Part shown: positions 15,997 through 22,729 of the stretch, in pieces | How positions within the stretch are numbered: the first letter of the stretch is position 1 | Layout of the letters: every line of letters starts with the position of its first letter | Origin: Treponema sp. | Lineage (GTDB): Bacteria; Spirochaetota; Spirochaetia; Treponematales; Treponemataceae | DNA: 29,551 bases | Assembly: GCA_031290005.1 (NCBI GenBank) | Contig: JAITOJ010000134.1 | Span: 1-29,551 of the forward strand | Direction: 5' to 3' | Program-made: the position numbers and the translations under genes | The notes under the pieces: generated by a model | The model's input: the letters and a program-made list of their open reading frames with translations, nothing else | Told to the model about the DNA's origin: nothing | Database searches by the model: none

Positions 15997-18093
15997 TCAG
16001 CCCACAGTAACCCTGGCGCTCACCGGCGCGGACGCCCCGCGCTTCATTGCCACGGGAAGGGGCGCGGCGTCAGCGGCAGTGAGGATGTACGTTCCCGGCA
16101 CAAGGACACTCTCCCCCGCACTGTTCACGGTTTCAAAGCAGGACGACGGAAGCTCGAACATCTCGGTCACCGATTTGCCCGCCCGGACCGCCACGCGGCG
16201 GAAAGAACGCAGGGAACAGACAGGGTCGTCCGCGCCGCGCTTTTCCTTTGCCACATACAGCTGAATCACCTCGCCCGCGTCCTGTCTGCCCGTGTTGGTC
16301 ACGGTTACTTCGGCCCTGACAATCCCGCCCGCAGCCAGTTTGCCCGAGTCCAAGACAATAGAATCGAAGCGGAAGGTGGTGTAGCTCAGGCCGAATCCGA
16401 AGGGATAGAGCGGTTCCTCTTTCATATAACGATAGGTTCTGCCCTTGCCGCCGCTCATGGCGTAGTCCTCGTAGGGCGGAAGCTGTTTGGTGGACGCGGG
16501 GAAGGTGACCGGCAGTTTGCCGGCCGGCGCGGCGTCGCCAAAAAGCACGTCCGCCACCGCGTTGCCCCCTTCTTCGCCGGGGTACCACACATAGAGCACC
16601 GCGTCGGCAATGTCCTCGGGAATAGCGATGGCGCTGCCCCCGGTCAGGATAAGCACAATCGGCTTGCCCCGCTCCCGGAGCTTCCGCAGGTATTCAAGCT
16701 GCCATTCGGGCAGTTCGATAGCGTCCCGGTCGCCCCTGGAGTCCGAGGCGATGACGTCCCCTTCCTCGCCTTCCATGGCGCTGTCCAGGCCGAACACGGC
16801 GATAACCACGTCGTTGGATTCGGACATGCCCACGGTCCAGCCGTTCTGGTGATTCGGGTCGTACATGATGCAGCCCTGATGATAGGTCAGGTTAATTGCG
16901 GGCATACCGCTCACCTTGGCGGACAGGCCCTCCAGAATGGTGACCAGCCGGGGATTCAGGCCGTGGTAGTTGGCCAGCAGGGTGTGGATATTCGCCGCCG
17001 CCGGGCCGATAAGCAGAATGTTCTTGGCCGAATCATTCAGGGGCAGCAGGTTATGGTCGTTTTTCAGCAGCACGATGGACTTTTCCGCCGCTATCCGGGC
17101 CAGAATCCGGTGGTTTTCACAGTCCACCACGGAGCGGTTCAAATGGGCGTAGGGGTCTTTCTCCGGCCCGTCAAACATGCCCAGCTTGAACCGGGTGCGG
17201 AGCAGCCGCGACAGGGCGGTATCAATCGCTTCTTCGGTCACCAGGCCCTGTTTCAGGGAGCCGGTCAGCAAGGGAAAGGTGCAGCCGCAGTTCAGGTCGC
17301 ATCCGGCGTTCAGGGCCAGGGCGGCGGATTCTTCCGGGGTCCTGGTTACTTTGTGATTCTCGTGGAAGTCCTTGATGGCCCAGCAGTCGGAGACCACGTG
17401 GCCCGTAAAGCCCCATTTGCCCCGGAGAATGTCTTTGAGCAGATAATTGCTCCCGCAGCAGGGTTCCCCCAGGGTGCGGTTGTAGGCCCCCATGACAGAC
17501 TCAACGCCCTGTTCCACCAGCAGTTTGAAGGCCGGCAAATAGGTCTCGAACAGGTCTTTGGGGGAAACCTGGGCGTCGAACACGTGGCGCAGCGCCTCCG
17601 GCCCGGAATGCACCGCGTAATGCTTGGCGCAGGCGGCGGTTTTCAGATGTTCCGGGTCGTCCCCCTGCAAGCCCTGCACAAAGGCCGCGCCGATTTGACC
17701 GGTCAGATAAGGGTCTTCGCCGTAGGTTTCCTGGCCCCGGCCCCAGCGGGGGTCGCGGAAAATATTGATATTCGGCGTCCAGAAGGTGAGGCCGCAGTAT
17801 TGACCCCGGTTGCCCCGGCGGCTGGCCTCGTTGTATTTGGCCCGGGCCTCGTCGGACACCGCTGTCGCCACCTGGCGCACCAGGTCCGCGTCAAAAGTCG
17901 CCGCCAGGCCGATAGCCTGGGGAAACACCGTGGCGGCGCCCGACCGGGCAACCCCGTGCAGGGCTTCGTTCCACCAGTTATATGCGGGTATCCCCAGCCG
18001 TTCAATCCCGGGACTGGTATAGCTCAACTGGGATACCTTTTCTTCCAGAGTCATCTGGGAAATCAAATCTATTATGCGCTCTTCACGAGTCAT
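15997..18093 (-). CDS. GH3 beta-glucosidase / beta-xylosidase-like enzyme
   Basis: A 698-residue glycoside hydrolase of family 3 that would remove terminal beta-linked glucose or xylose from oligosaccharides. The N-terminal barrel starts LISQMTLEEKVSQL and contains NWWNEALHGVA, DPRWGRGQETYGEDP, the KH motif in ACAKHYAVHSGPE, and nucleophile D236 in VVSDCWAI. The alpha/beta sandwich domain (about 350-560) carries EGEEGD, a plausible place for the acid/base, and is followed by an FnIII-like C-terminal domain (YPFGFGLSYTTFRF, VTNTG). The NWWNEALHG and SDCWA forms are common in enzymes annotated as xylosidases, so specificity is open. There is no signal peptide. GGAGG lies 5 nt before the ATG. 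G+C is visibly higher than in the hprK operon. It acts on beta-linkages, so it is not an obvious part of the alpha-glucan locus. Confidence 0.9.
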   Translation of the reverse strand: MTREERIIDLISQMTLEEKVSQLSYTSPGIERLGIPAYNWWNEALHGVARSGAATVFPQAIGLAATFDADLVRQVATAVSDEARAKYNEASRRGNRGQYCGLTFWTPNINIFRDPRWGRGQETYGEDPYLTGQIGAAFVQGLQGDDPEHLKTAACAKHYAVHSGPEALRHVFDAQVSPKDLFETYLPAFKLLVEQGVESVMGAYNRTLGEPCCGSNYLLKDILRGKWGFTGHVVSDCWAIKDFHENHKVTRTPEESAALALNAGCDLNCGCTFPLLTGSLKQGLVTEEAIDTALSRLLRTRFKLGMFDGPEKDPYAHLNRSVVDCENHRILARIAAEKSIVLLKNDHNLLPLNDSAKNILLIGPAAANIHTLLANYHGLNPRLVTILEGLSAKVSGMPAINLTYHQGCIMYDPNHQNGWTVGMSESNDVVIAVFGLDSAMEGEEGDVIASDSRGDRDAIELPEWQLEYLRKLRERGKPIVLILTGGSAIAIPEDIADAVLYVWYPGEEGGNAVADVLFGDAAPAGKLPVTFPASTKQLPPYEDYAMSGGKGRTYRYMKEEPLYPFGFGLSYTTFRFDSIVLDSGKLAAGGIVRAEVTVTNTGRQDAGEVIQLYVAKEKRGADDPVCSLRSFRRVAVRAGKSVTEMFELPSSCFETVNSAGESVLVPGTYILTAADAAPLPVAMKRGASAPVSARVTVG

Positions 18094-18106
18094 CTTGTCC
18101 TCCGAT

Positions 18107-18134
18107 ATAGTATGTGGGGATTACCCTAGTGCAA
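18107..18134 (-). promoter_or_regulatory. promoter of the GH3 gene
   Basis: TTGCAC (18134-18129), a 16-nt spacer and TACTAT (18112-18107), placing the transcription start just before the GGAGG ribosome binding site of the GH3 gene. Confidence 0.6.
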
Positions 18135-18179
18135 GAAGCGCGGTATGTCCATGAGAGGATTCCCCTACATTGTCCGCCG

Positions 18180-18208
18180 TTGCCCAAACACGCGCTTTGC
18201 CCTATACT
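18180..18208 (+). promoter_or_regulatory. promoter of the chromate-transporter operon, nearly leaderless
   Basis: TTGCCC (18180-18185), exactly 17 nt, then TATACT (18203-18208). Only 6 nt separate the -10 box from the ATG at 18215, so transcription should start at or within a base or two of the start codon. Confidence 0.65.
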
Positions 18209-18214
18209 GTCCCT

Positions 18215-18802
18215 ATGCCTGAACCACGACTGAAACGCTGGGCCCGCCTCGCCGGATTGTACGCCGTCTTTTTCAAAATCGGCGCGATTACTTTTGGGGG
18301 CGGCCTGGCCATGCTGCCCATACTGGAGCGGGAACTGGCGGTCAAGCGGGACTGGACCACCGGCGAAGACCTGATGGACTACTATGCCATCGGCCAGTCC
18401 ACGCCGGGGATTATCGCGGTGAACGTGGCCACCTTCATCGGCTTCAAGCGGGCGGGGGTTTTGGGCGCGGTTACTGCCACGGCGGGGATGGTGTCGCCCT
18501 CGCTGATTATCATTACGGCTCTGGCGGCTTCCCTGGAAACCTTTACCCACATACCAACGGTGCGAAAGGCCCTGACAGGGATTAACGTGGCCGTGGCGGC
18601 CCTGCTGACCCACGCGGTGTGGAGCTTTGGCAAGAAGGCGGTCACAAATATCGCCGGGGCGGTTTTGTTTCTGGCCGCCTTTGCGGCCCTGTTTTTTTTC
18701 AAAGTCAATTCGGTCTTGGTGATTCTCATCAGCGCCGGCTCCGGCGTCGTCCTCTGGGCGCTGAAAAACCGGAAGGCCGCCGGTAAAGGGGAGGGACAAT
18801 GA
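18215..18802 (+). CDS. chrA: chromate transporter-type membrane protein, first half
   Basis: A 195-residue integral membrane protein of the CHR (ChrA) family. The hallmark sequences are visible: FFKIGAITFGGGLAMLP near the N-terminus and QSTPGIIAVNVATFIG. Family members are either one long protein or, as here, two short half-proteins encoded side by side that act together. Some export chromate or take up sulfate; many short pairs in anaerobes have no proven substrate, so the name describes the family only. ATG 18215 is chosen because the conserved domain starts straight after it; a TTG at 18170 would add residues across the promoter. No ribosome binding site is visible, consistent with a leaderless message. 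Its stop overlaps the start of the second half by four bases. Confidence 0.9.
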   Translation: MPEPRLKRWARLAGLYAVFFKIGAITFGGGLAMLPILERELAVKRDWTTGEDLMDYYAIGQSTPGIIAVNVATFIGFKRAGVLGAVTATAGMVSPSLIIITALAASLETFTHIPTVRKALTGINVAVAALLTHAVWSFGKKAVTNIAGAVLFLAAFAALFFFKVNSVLVILISAGSGVVLWALKNRKAAGKGEGQ

Positions 18803-19359
18803 GCCTGCTGAGCCTGTTCGGCACGTTCTTTTACGTGGGGCTGTTTACCATCGGCGGCGGGCTGGTGGCCATCACCCTGATGTACAAGCCTATTGTGGAA
18901 AGCGGCCTGATTTCAGCGGAACTGTTCTATAATATGCTGGCGGTCTCCGAATCCACCCCCGGCCCCATCGGTATCAACATGGCCACCTACGTGGGCTACA
19001 CCCTGTACGGCATTCCCGGCGCTCTGGTCACCACCGCGGGACAGGTGCTGCCCTCTCTCATCATAATTACGATAATCGCCCGATACGTTATGCGGTTTCA
19101 CCAAAAACCCCTGGTGCAGGCCGCGTTTGTGACCCTGCGCCCGGCGGTGAGCGGCATGATTGCCGTGGCGGCGGCCCAGGTGCTGTTCATCTCGGTGGTG
19201 AATATCCAAGCCTTCCGGGACAGCGGCCTGTGGTATCGCCTGGTGAACGTAAAAGAGACGGTTTTTTACGCCGCTTCCCTGGCGCTGCTGGCGAAGACCA
19301 AACTGCACCCCGTGGCGATTGTGGCCGCCGGTGCGGTGTTTGGCCTGGTGTTTTTGTAA
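18799..19359 (+). CDS. chrA: chromate transporter-type membrane protein, second half
   Basis: The 186-residue partner of the preceding half-transporter, with matching hallmarks FYVGLFTIGGGLVAIT and SESTPGPIGINMATYVGY and several hydrophobic helices (LPSLIIITIIARYV, SGMIAVAAAQVLFI, PVAIVAAGAVFGLVFL). The start overlaps the previous stop in an ATGA arrangement with GGGGAGGG upstream, so translation is coupled and the two halves should be made in equal amounts. It ends 43 nt before the phosphorylase gene. A role in chromate efflux is not proven; anion or nucleoside-related transport is also conceivable given the neighbour. Confidence 0.9.
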   Translation: MSLLSLFGTFFYVGLFTIGGGLVAITLMYKPIVESGLISAELFYNMLAVSESTPGPIGINMATYVGYTLYGIPGALVTTAGQVLPSLIIITIIARYVMRFHQKPLVQAAFVTLRPAVSGMIAVAAAQVLFISVVNIQAFRDSGLWYRLVNVKETVFYAASLALLAKTKLHPVAIVAAGAVFGLVFL

Positions 19360-19402
19360 GTTTTTATAAACCCGCCGGAGACGGCGGAGTACAGGAGGAA
19401 TG

Positions 19403-20116
19403 ATGAGTATCCACATTAACGCCAAAGAAGGGGCCATTGCCCCGGCGGTATTGCTTCCCGGCGACCCTCTGCGGGCCGCATTCATCGCCGAGCATTTTCT
19501 GGAGAATCCGGTCTGCTACAATCAGGTGCGGGGCATGTTCGGCTACACCGGAACGTACCAGGGCGCGCCGGTTTCCGTGCAGGGCACGGGCATGGGGCAG
19601 CCGTCCCTGTCGATTTACGTGAACGAGCTGTTCCGTTTTTACGGGGTGCGGACCGCCATCCGCATCGGCACCTGCGGGGCGATTCACCAGTCCACCAAAG
19701 TGCGGGACGTCATTCTGGCCATTGGGGCGTGCTCGGATTCAGCGATTCTGACCCAGCGGTTCGGCATCCTGCATTTTGCCCCCACAGCGGACTTCGGTTT
19801 GCTGGAAGCCGCCCATCAGGCCGCGGACAGGGAAGGCATTGCCCACATCGTGGCGCCCGTGGTTTCCAGCGACTTGTTCTACGACGACAACGAAAACTGG
19901 AAGCTCTGGGCCAAATACGGCGTGCGGGGGGTGGAGATGGAAACCGCGGAGCTGTATACCCTGGCCGCCAAGTTTGACCGCAAAGCCCTGGCGATTCTCA
20001 CCGTGTCGGACCATATTGCCACCGGGGAAACCACCACGGCGGAGGAACGGCAGACCAGTTTTACCGCCATGATGAAAATCGCCCTGGAGACCGCGGCGGC
20101 GCAGGCGGTTCCCTAA
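19403..20116 (+). CDS. deoD: purine nucleoside phosphorylase, DeoD type
   Basis: A 237-residue hexameric-type phosphorylase that splits purine (deoxy)nucleosides with phosphate into base and sugar-1-phosphate, in cytoplasmic salvage. Seen: N-terminal SIHINAKEG with the active-site His, phosphate-binding PGDPLRA and IRIGTCGA (Thr in place of the usual Ser), ribose-binding GVEMETAELY, and base-side Asp in TVSDHI followed by ERQTSF. Length is as in E. coli DeoD (about 239). Of two adjacent ATGs, 19403 matches the family N-terminus and is better spaced from AGGAGG than 19400. It lies 43 nt after the transporter pair on the same strand and is probably co-transcribed. A small GC-rich hairpin (CCGCC/GGCGG) lies in the gap. 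Confidence 0.93.
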   Translation: MSIHINAKEGAIAPAVLLPGDPLRAAFIAEHFLENPVCYNQVRGMFGYTGTYQGAPVSVQGTGMGQPSLSIYVNELFRFYGVRTAIRIGTCGAIHQSTKVRDVILAIGACSDSAILTQRFGILHFAPTADFGLLEAAHQAADREGIAHIVAPVVSSDLFYDDNENWKLWAKYGVRGVEMETAELYTLAAKFDRKALAILTVSDHIATGETTTAEERQTSFTAMMKIALETAAAQAVP

Positions 20117-20130
20117 ATTGCCATGCTTTA

Positions 20131-20343
20131 TTAGTTCGCTTTGGATGCGTAAACGCGGGACGGTTTCATCGGAATAGATGCCGAGCCTAAATTTTTTGCC
20201 GCCTGTGATAAGGATATTTCCGGCACGAGGCAAGCATTCTCATAGTAACGCATCCGCTCTTCACTTATGCCGCCAACATCGAACATTGCCACGGCATTTT
20301 CATAAAGAGCTTCCATCGCTTCGCTTTTATATCTTTTGTTCAT
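20131..20343 (-). CDS. short antitoxin of a RelE-type pair, DNA-binding part missing
   Basis: A 70-residue protein. Residues 1-39 (NKRYKSEAMEALYENA, GGISEERMRYYENACL) match the N-terminal helices of the HigA-like antitoxins that accompany RelE-type toxins. In the full-length form (about 95-105 residues) this is followed by a Cro-type helix-turn-helix; here only about 30 unrelated residues follow, with a Ser/Ala/Lys-rich end. No helix-turn-helix is visible. It could be a truncated but toxin-binding antitoxin or a naturally short subfamily. GGAGG stands 6-7 nt before the ATG. It overlaps the toxin gene by 17 nt and ends 14 nt from the convergent deoD stop. Confidence 0.65.
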   Translation of the reverse strand: MNKRYKSEAMEALYENAVAMFDVGGISEERMRYYENACLVPEISLSQAAKNLGSASIPMKPSRVYASKAN

Positions 20344-20719
20344 TTTTCGCCTCCGTAATAATTTCTATTAAAGTGCCTTCCCCCAGCATAGCTTCTATTT
20401 GTGCTTTAGGCAAAGCAAGCAGGTCTTCTGCGCTCTCTCTATAGTGCTTGAGTTCCCAATCCTCAATGTTGTCCTTGTCAGACTTTGCAAACCCATAAAC
20501 AAAGAACGCCCTTTCATTCTTTCTGAAAAGCACTATAGTCCGATACCCGCCAGATTTTCCTTCGCCGGGACGGGCAACCCGGATTTTATAGACATCACCG
20601 CCCAAGTCGGTATCCCACCGACCTTGCCCAAGACCGATGGTAATGTCCGTCAGCTTCGTATCGCTGATTCCCATCTTCCTTGCAAAGCGGTCAAACCATT
20701 TCGTCTTAAATGCTCTCAC
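20327..20719 (-). CDS. RelE/HigB-like toxin
   Basis: A 130-residue protein of the RelE-like 'Gp49/HigB' type: YKIRVARPGEGKSGGYRTIVLFRKNERAFFVYGFAKSDKDNI is the core of that family, with conserved Arg and Lys residues and the FVYGFAKSDK strand. Such toxins usually cut mRNA at the ribosome. The toxin is encoded before its antitoxin, as in higBA. The start is GTG at 20719 with no ribosome binding site but a TATAGT -10 box ending 6 nt upstream, which fits a leaderless message. An ATG two bases further upstream is out of frame. The 20 residues after the core form an acidic, amphipathic tail that is slightly longer than usual. Confidence 0.82.
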   Translation of the reverse strand: MRAFKTKWFDRFARKMGISDTKLTDITIGLGQGRWDTDLGGDVYKIRVARPGEGKSGGYRTIVLFRKNERAFFVYGFAKSDKDNIEDWELKHYRESAEDLLALPKAQIEAMLGEGTLIEIITEAKNEQKI

Positions 20720-20725
20720 ATTTTA

Positions 20726-20755
20726 ACTATATCATAATATCAAAAAAGAGTCTAA
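20726..20755 (-). promoter_or_regulatory. candidate promoter of the toxin-antitoxin pair
   Basis: TTAGAC (20755-20750), an 18-nt spacer and TATAGT (20731-20726). The -10 box ends 6 nt before the GTG start of the toxin. The A+T-rich spacer has no strong palindrome of the kind an antitoxin dimer would bind. Confidence 0.5.
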
Positions 20756-20760
20756 TCTCC

Positions 20761-20826
20761 CTCCGCGCTTCCGCGTCTCCGTGAGACTCTTCCCCAATTC
20801 CCCCACGCAGAGACGCAAAGCCGCAG
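20761..20826. repeat. imperfect inverted-repeat element (REP/MITE-like)
   Basis: Two 23-nt arms (20761-20783 and 20804-20826) are imperfect inverted copies with a common GCGTCTC core, separated by 20 nt. As RNA they form a G+C-rich hairpin on either strand. The GCGTCTC(T/C)GCGTG-like wording resembles dispersed palindromic elements seen in many environmental bacterial genomes; that likeness is from memory. This and the next entry fill the 269-nt gap 20720-20988, in which I see no gene. Confidence 0.5.
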
Positions 20827-20857
20827 GGAAGAAAGAGGGCATCCCCCCGGAATTGAA

Positions 20858-20972
20858 ATCAGTAGTAGCCTAGTACTGATATCAGTAGTAGCCTAGTACT
20901 GATATCAGTAGTAGCCTAATACTGATTTCAGTAGTAGCCTAATACTTATATCAGTAGCAGCCTAGTACTGAT
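20858..20972. repeat. five tandem copies of a 23-bp palindromic unit
   Basis: Units at 20858-20880, 20881-20903, 20904-20926, 20927-20949 and 20950-20972 are directly abutted with no spacers. Each has 7-bp inverted arms ATCAGTA and TACTGAT around a 9-nt centre GTAGCCTAG. Units 1 and 2 are identical; unit 3 has one change, unit 5 one change and unit 4 three. The array ends 16 nt from the stop codon of the Ig-repeat lipoprotein gene. It may be a protein-binding array, a hairpin cluster in the mRNA 3' end, or an expanding satellite. Confidence 0.92.
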
Positions 20973-20988
20973 TTAGCAAACCCGCGAA

Positions 20989-22656
20989 CTATTCCTCTAT
21001 GGTATAGGTCTCGCTCATCACCGCGCTGTCGGACATGCCATCCTTCACCGCAATCGCCTTGATAGTGGTCACGCCGGTCGGCAGTGAGATTTCGTGGGCG
21101 TAGCGCTCGTTCGCGGAGGTGGGGGCGGCGCCGTCAAGAGTGTAGTAGATGATCGCGCCCGCGGTGGCGGTGATCAGGGCCACTTCCTGGCCTTCATAGT
21201 AGCTGCCGCCTGGCGGGTCAGCGATGGGCGTGGCCGCGGGGGTGAGGGCGTTCACCGTAACGCTCACGTTCGCCCCCGCCGTGATGTTGTTTGACCCGGA
21301 CACGGTTATCGTTGCCGTGTGGGACCCCGAGGCAATGCCCGTTTTGGGTGCGATTGTAAAGGTATCGGTTCCGTTAGGCGCGAGATTGCTTATGGCGGTC
21401 TTCGACAGGGTAAAGCTGCCTGGGTTGGTCCCGGACAGGGCGATAGTCAGTGCGCCGGCGGGCTGGTTGCCCGTGTTCGTGACGGTCACCGTGCGGGGCG
21501 CCGTGGTTACGCCGAAGTCGCCGCCCCCGTCAATGGCCAGGCTGACGGTGTAGACGGGCGGCATCGTAAAGCTCACCCCTAACTCCGCCGTGATACCGTA
21601 GCTGCCGAACACGATTACCGTTGCACGGTAGTCTCCCGCGTTAAGACTCGTTTTTGGTGTGACCGTAAAGGTGTCGGTCAAGCCGACCGCGAGATTTTCT
21701 ATGGTGATCTTCGACAGGATAAAGCTGTTCGGATTGTCCCCGGACAGGGCGGCGGTCAGGAGGCCGGTGGGCTGGCGGCCCATGTTCGTGACGGTCACTG
21801 TGCGGGGAGATGAAGGCACGCCCGGCTGTATCTGGCCGAAGTCGCCGTGGGGGGCAATGTCCAGGCTGATGGTGTAAATGCCCACCGTAAAGTTCACGGT
21901 GAAGCTGACCGCCGCAATGCTGCTGCCCGAAACCTGCACCGTTGCCGTGTGGGTTCCCTCGCCCAGGCCCGTTTTGGGCCGGACACTGAAGGGCGCGGCG
22001 TATGCGCCCGGCAAAAGGCCGCCTATATCGCCCCCGGTGAGCGTATAAGATTCGCCCCCTGCCGTAATCTCCGCAGTAAGGTCCGTAAGAGCCTGGTTGC
22101 CCGTGTTTTGTACGATTACGGAGAGCTCGGGCGGAACGGTGTAGCTGTAGTTAAGGGTGGGGAAGGCGTAAGCGGAGCCGGGGGCTATCAGATTCTTGGC
22201 AGTGCTGTCTTGCAGCGAGATGCGGTACACGGAGCTGTCAACGGTTACCATGACGGCGAGATTCGCGGCGATGTTGTTGCCGCCGGTAACCGTTATCATT
22301 TCGATGGAGGGGCCGACCCCGCTGCTTTTGGGAACCACAGTGAATTCGGCGCTGCCGTCCACGCCAATGCTGGGAATGCTGACCGCCGACAGGGCGAAAG
22401 GGGATAAACTGCCGCGGCTCAGCGCAACGCTGAGCGCGCCGGTGGCCTGATTGCCTGTGTTCGTGACGGTCACCGTGCGGGCTTCCGGCTGATCACCCGG
22501 CTGCATCGTACCGAAGTCGCCGCTGCCGCTCATGCTCAGACGGATACTGTAGGTGGGCATGGGCACTTCCACTGGCGTTGCCCCGGTGCAGGCCGCCAGC
22601 ACAATGGCAATGGAAAAAGCCGCCAAGGTCGATTTCTTCAGCTTTTTCATACGCAT
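20989..22656 (-). CDS. lipoprotein with four Ig-like repeats and a chitobiase-type C-terminal domain
   Basis: A 555-residue surface lipoprotein (LAAC, Cys23). Four repeats of about 100 residues follow, each with an opening YxIxL strand, a TVTVTNTGNQ-x-x-G-x-L core (second repeat altered to VIVQNTGNQ) and a closing THTATVxVSGS strand, like the Ig-like modules of 'choice-of-anchor' type surface proteins. The last 85 residues (DPPGGSYYEGQEVALITA, IYYTLDGAAPTS, TTIKAIAVKDG) are a chitobiase/beta-hexosaminidase C-terminal-type domain, a common non-catalytic add-on in spirochaetal and other surface proteins. No enzyme motif is present, so adhesion or a structural role is likely. ATG 22656 has AAGGAG 7 nt upstream; ATG 22650 also exists. 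Its signal peptide is nearly the same as that of the next lipoprotein upstream. Confidence 0.8.
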   Translation of the reverse strand: MRMKKLKKSTLAAFSIAIVLAACTGATPVEVPMPTYSIRLSMSGSGDFGTMQPGDQPEARTVTVTNTGNQATGALSVALSRGSLSPFALSAVSIPSIGVDGSAEFTVVPKSSGVGPSIEMITVTGGNNIAANLAVMVTVDSSVYRISLQDSTAKNLIAPGSAYAFPTLNYSYTVPPELSVIVQNTGNQALTDLTAEITAGGESYTLTGGDIGGLLPGAYAAPFSVRPKTGLGEGTHTATVQVSGSSIAAVSFTVNFTVGIYTISLDIAPHGDFGQIQPGVPSSPRTVTVTNMGRQPTGLLTAALSGDNPNSFILSKITIENLAVGLTDTFTVTPKTSLNAGDYRATVIVFGSYGITAELGVSFTMPPVYTVSLAIDGGGDFGVTTAPRTVTVTNTGNQPAGALTIALSGTNPGSFTLSKTAISNLAPNGTDTFTIAPKTGIASGSHTATITVSGSNNITAGANVSVTVNALTPAATPIADPPGGSYYEGQEVALITATAGAIIYYTLDGAAPTSANERYAHEISLPTGVTTIKAIAVKDGMSDSAVMSETYTIEE

Positions 22657-22685
22657 TCAGTATCTCCTTGCTGTAACACATTCAT

Positions 22686-22714
22686 ACTATACTGAATTAT
22701 CGGCAAAAAAGCAA
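22686..22714 (-). promoter_or_regulatory. candidate promoter of the Ig-repeat lipoprotein gene
   Basis: TTGCTT (22714-22709), a 17-nt spacer and TATAGT (22691-22686) in the 73-nt gap upstream of the gene. The -35 box is weak; read-through from the upstream lipoprotein gene is equally possible. Confidence 0.42.
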
Positions 22715-22729
22715 GGGAAAGATAAGGTG

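Noticed and set aside
15784..18129. A 781-codon open frame on the plus strand opposite the GH3 gene
   Set aside because: It is a shadow caused by high G+C at third positions. It has no domain, no ribosome binding site and a biased Gly/His/Val-rich composition, while the minus strand encodes a complete GH3 enzyme.
20858..20972. A CRISPR array
   Set aside because: The repeated units are directly abutted with no variable spacers, and no cas genes are present.
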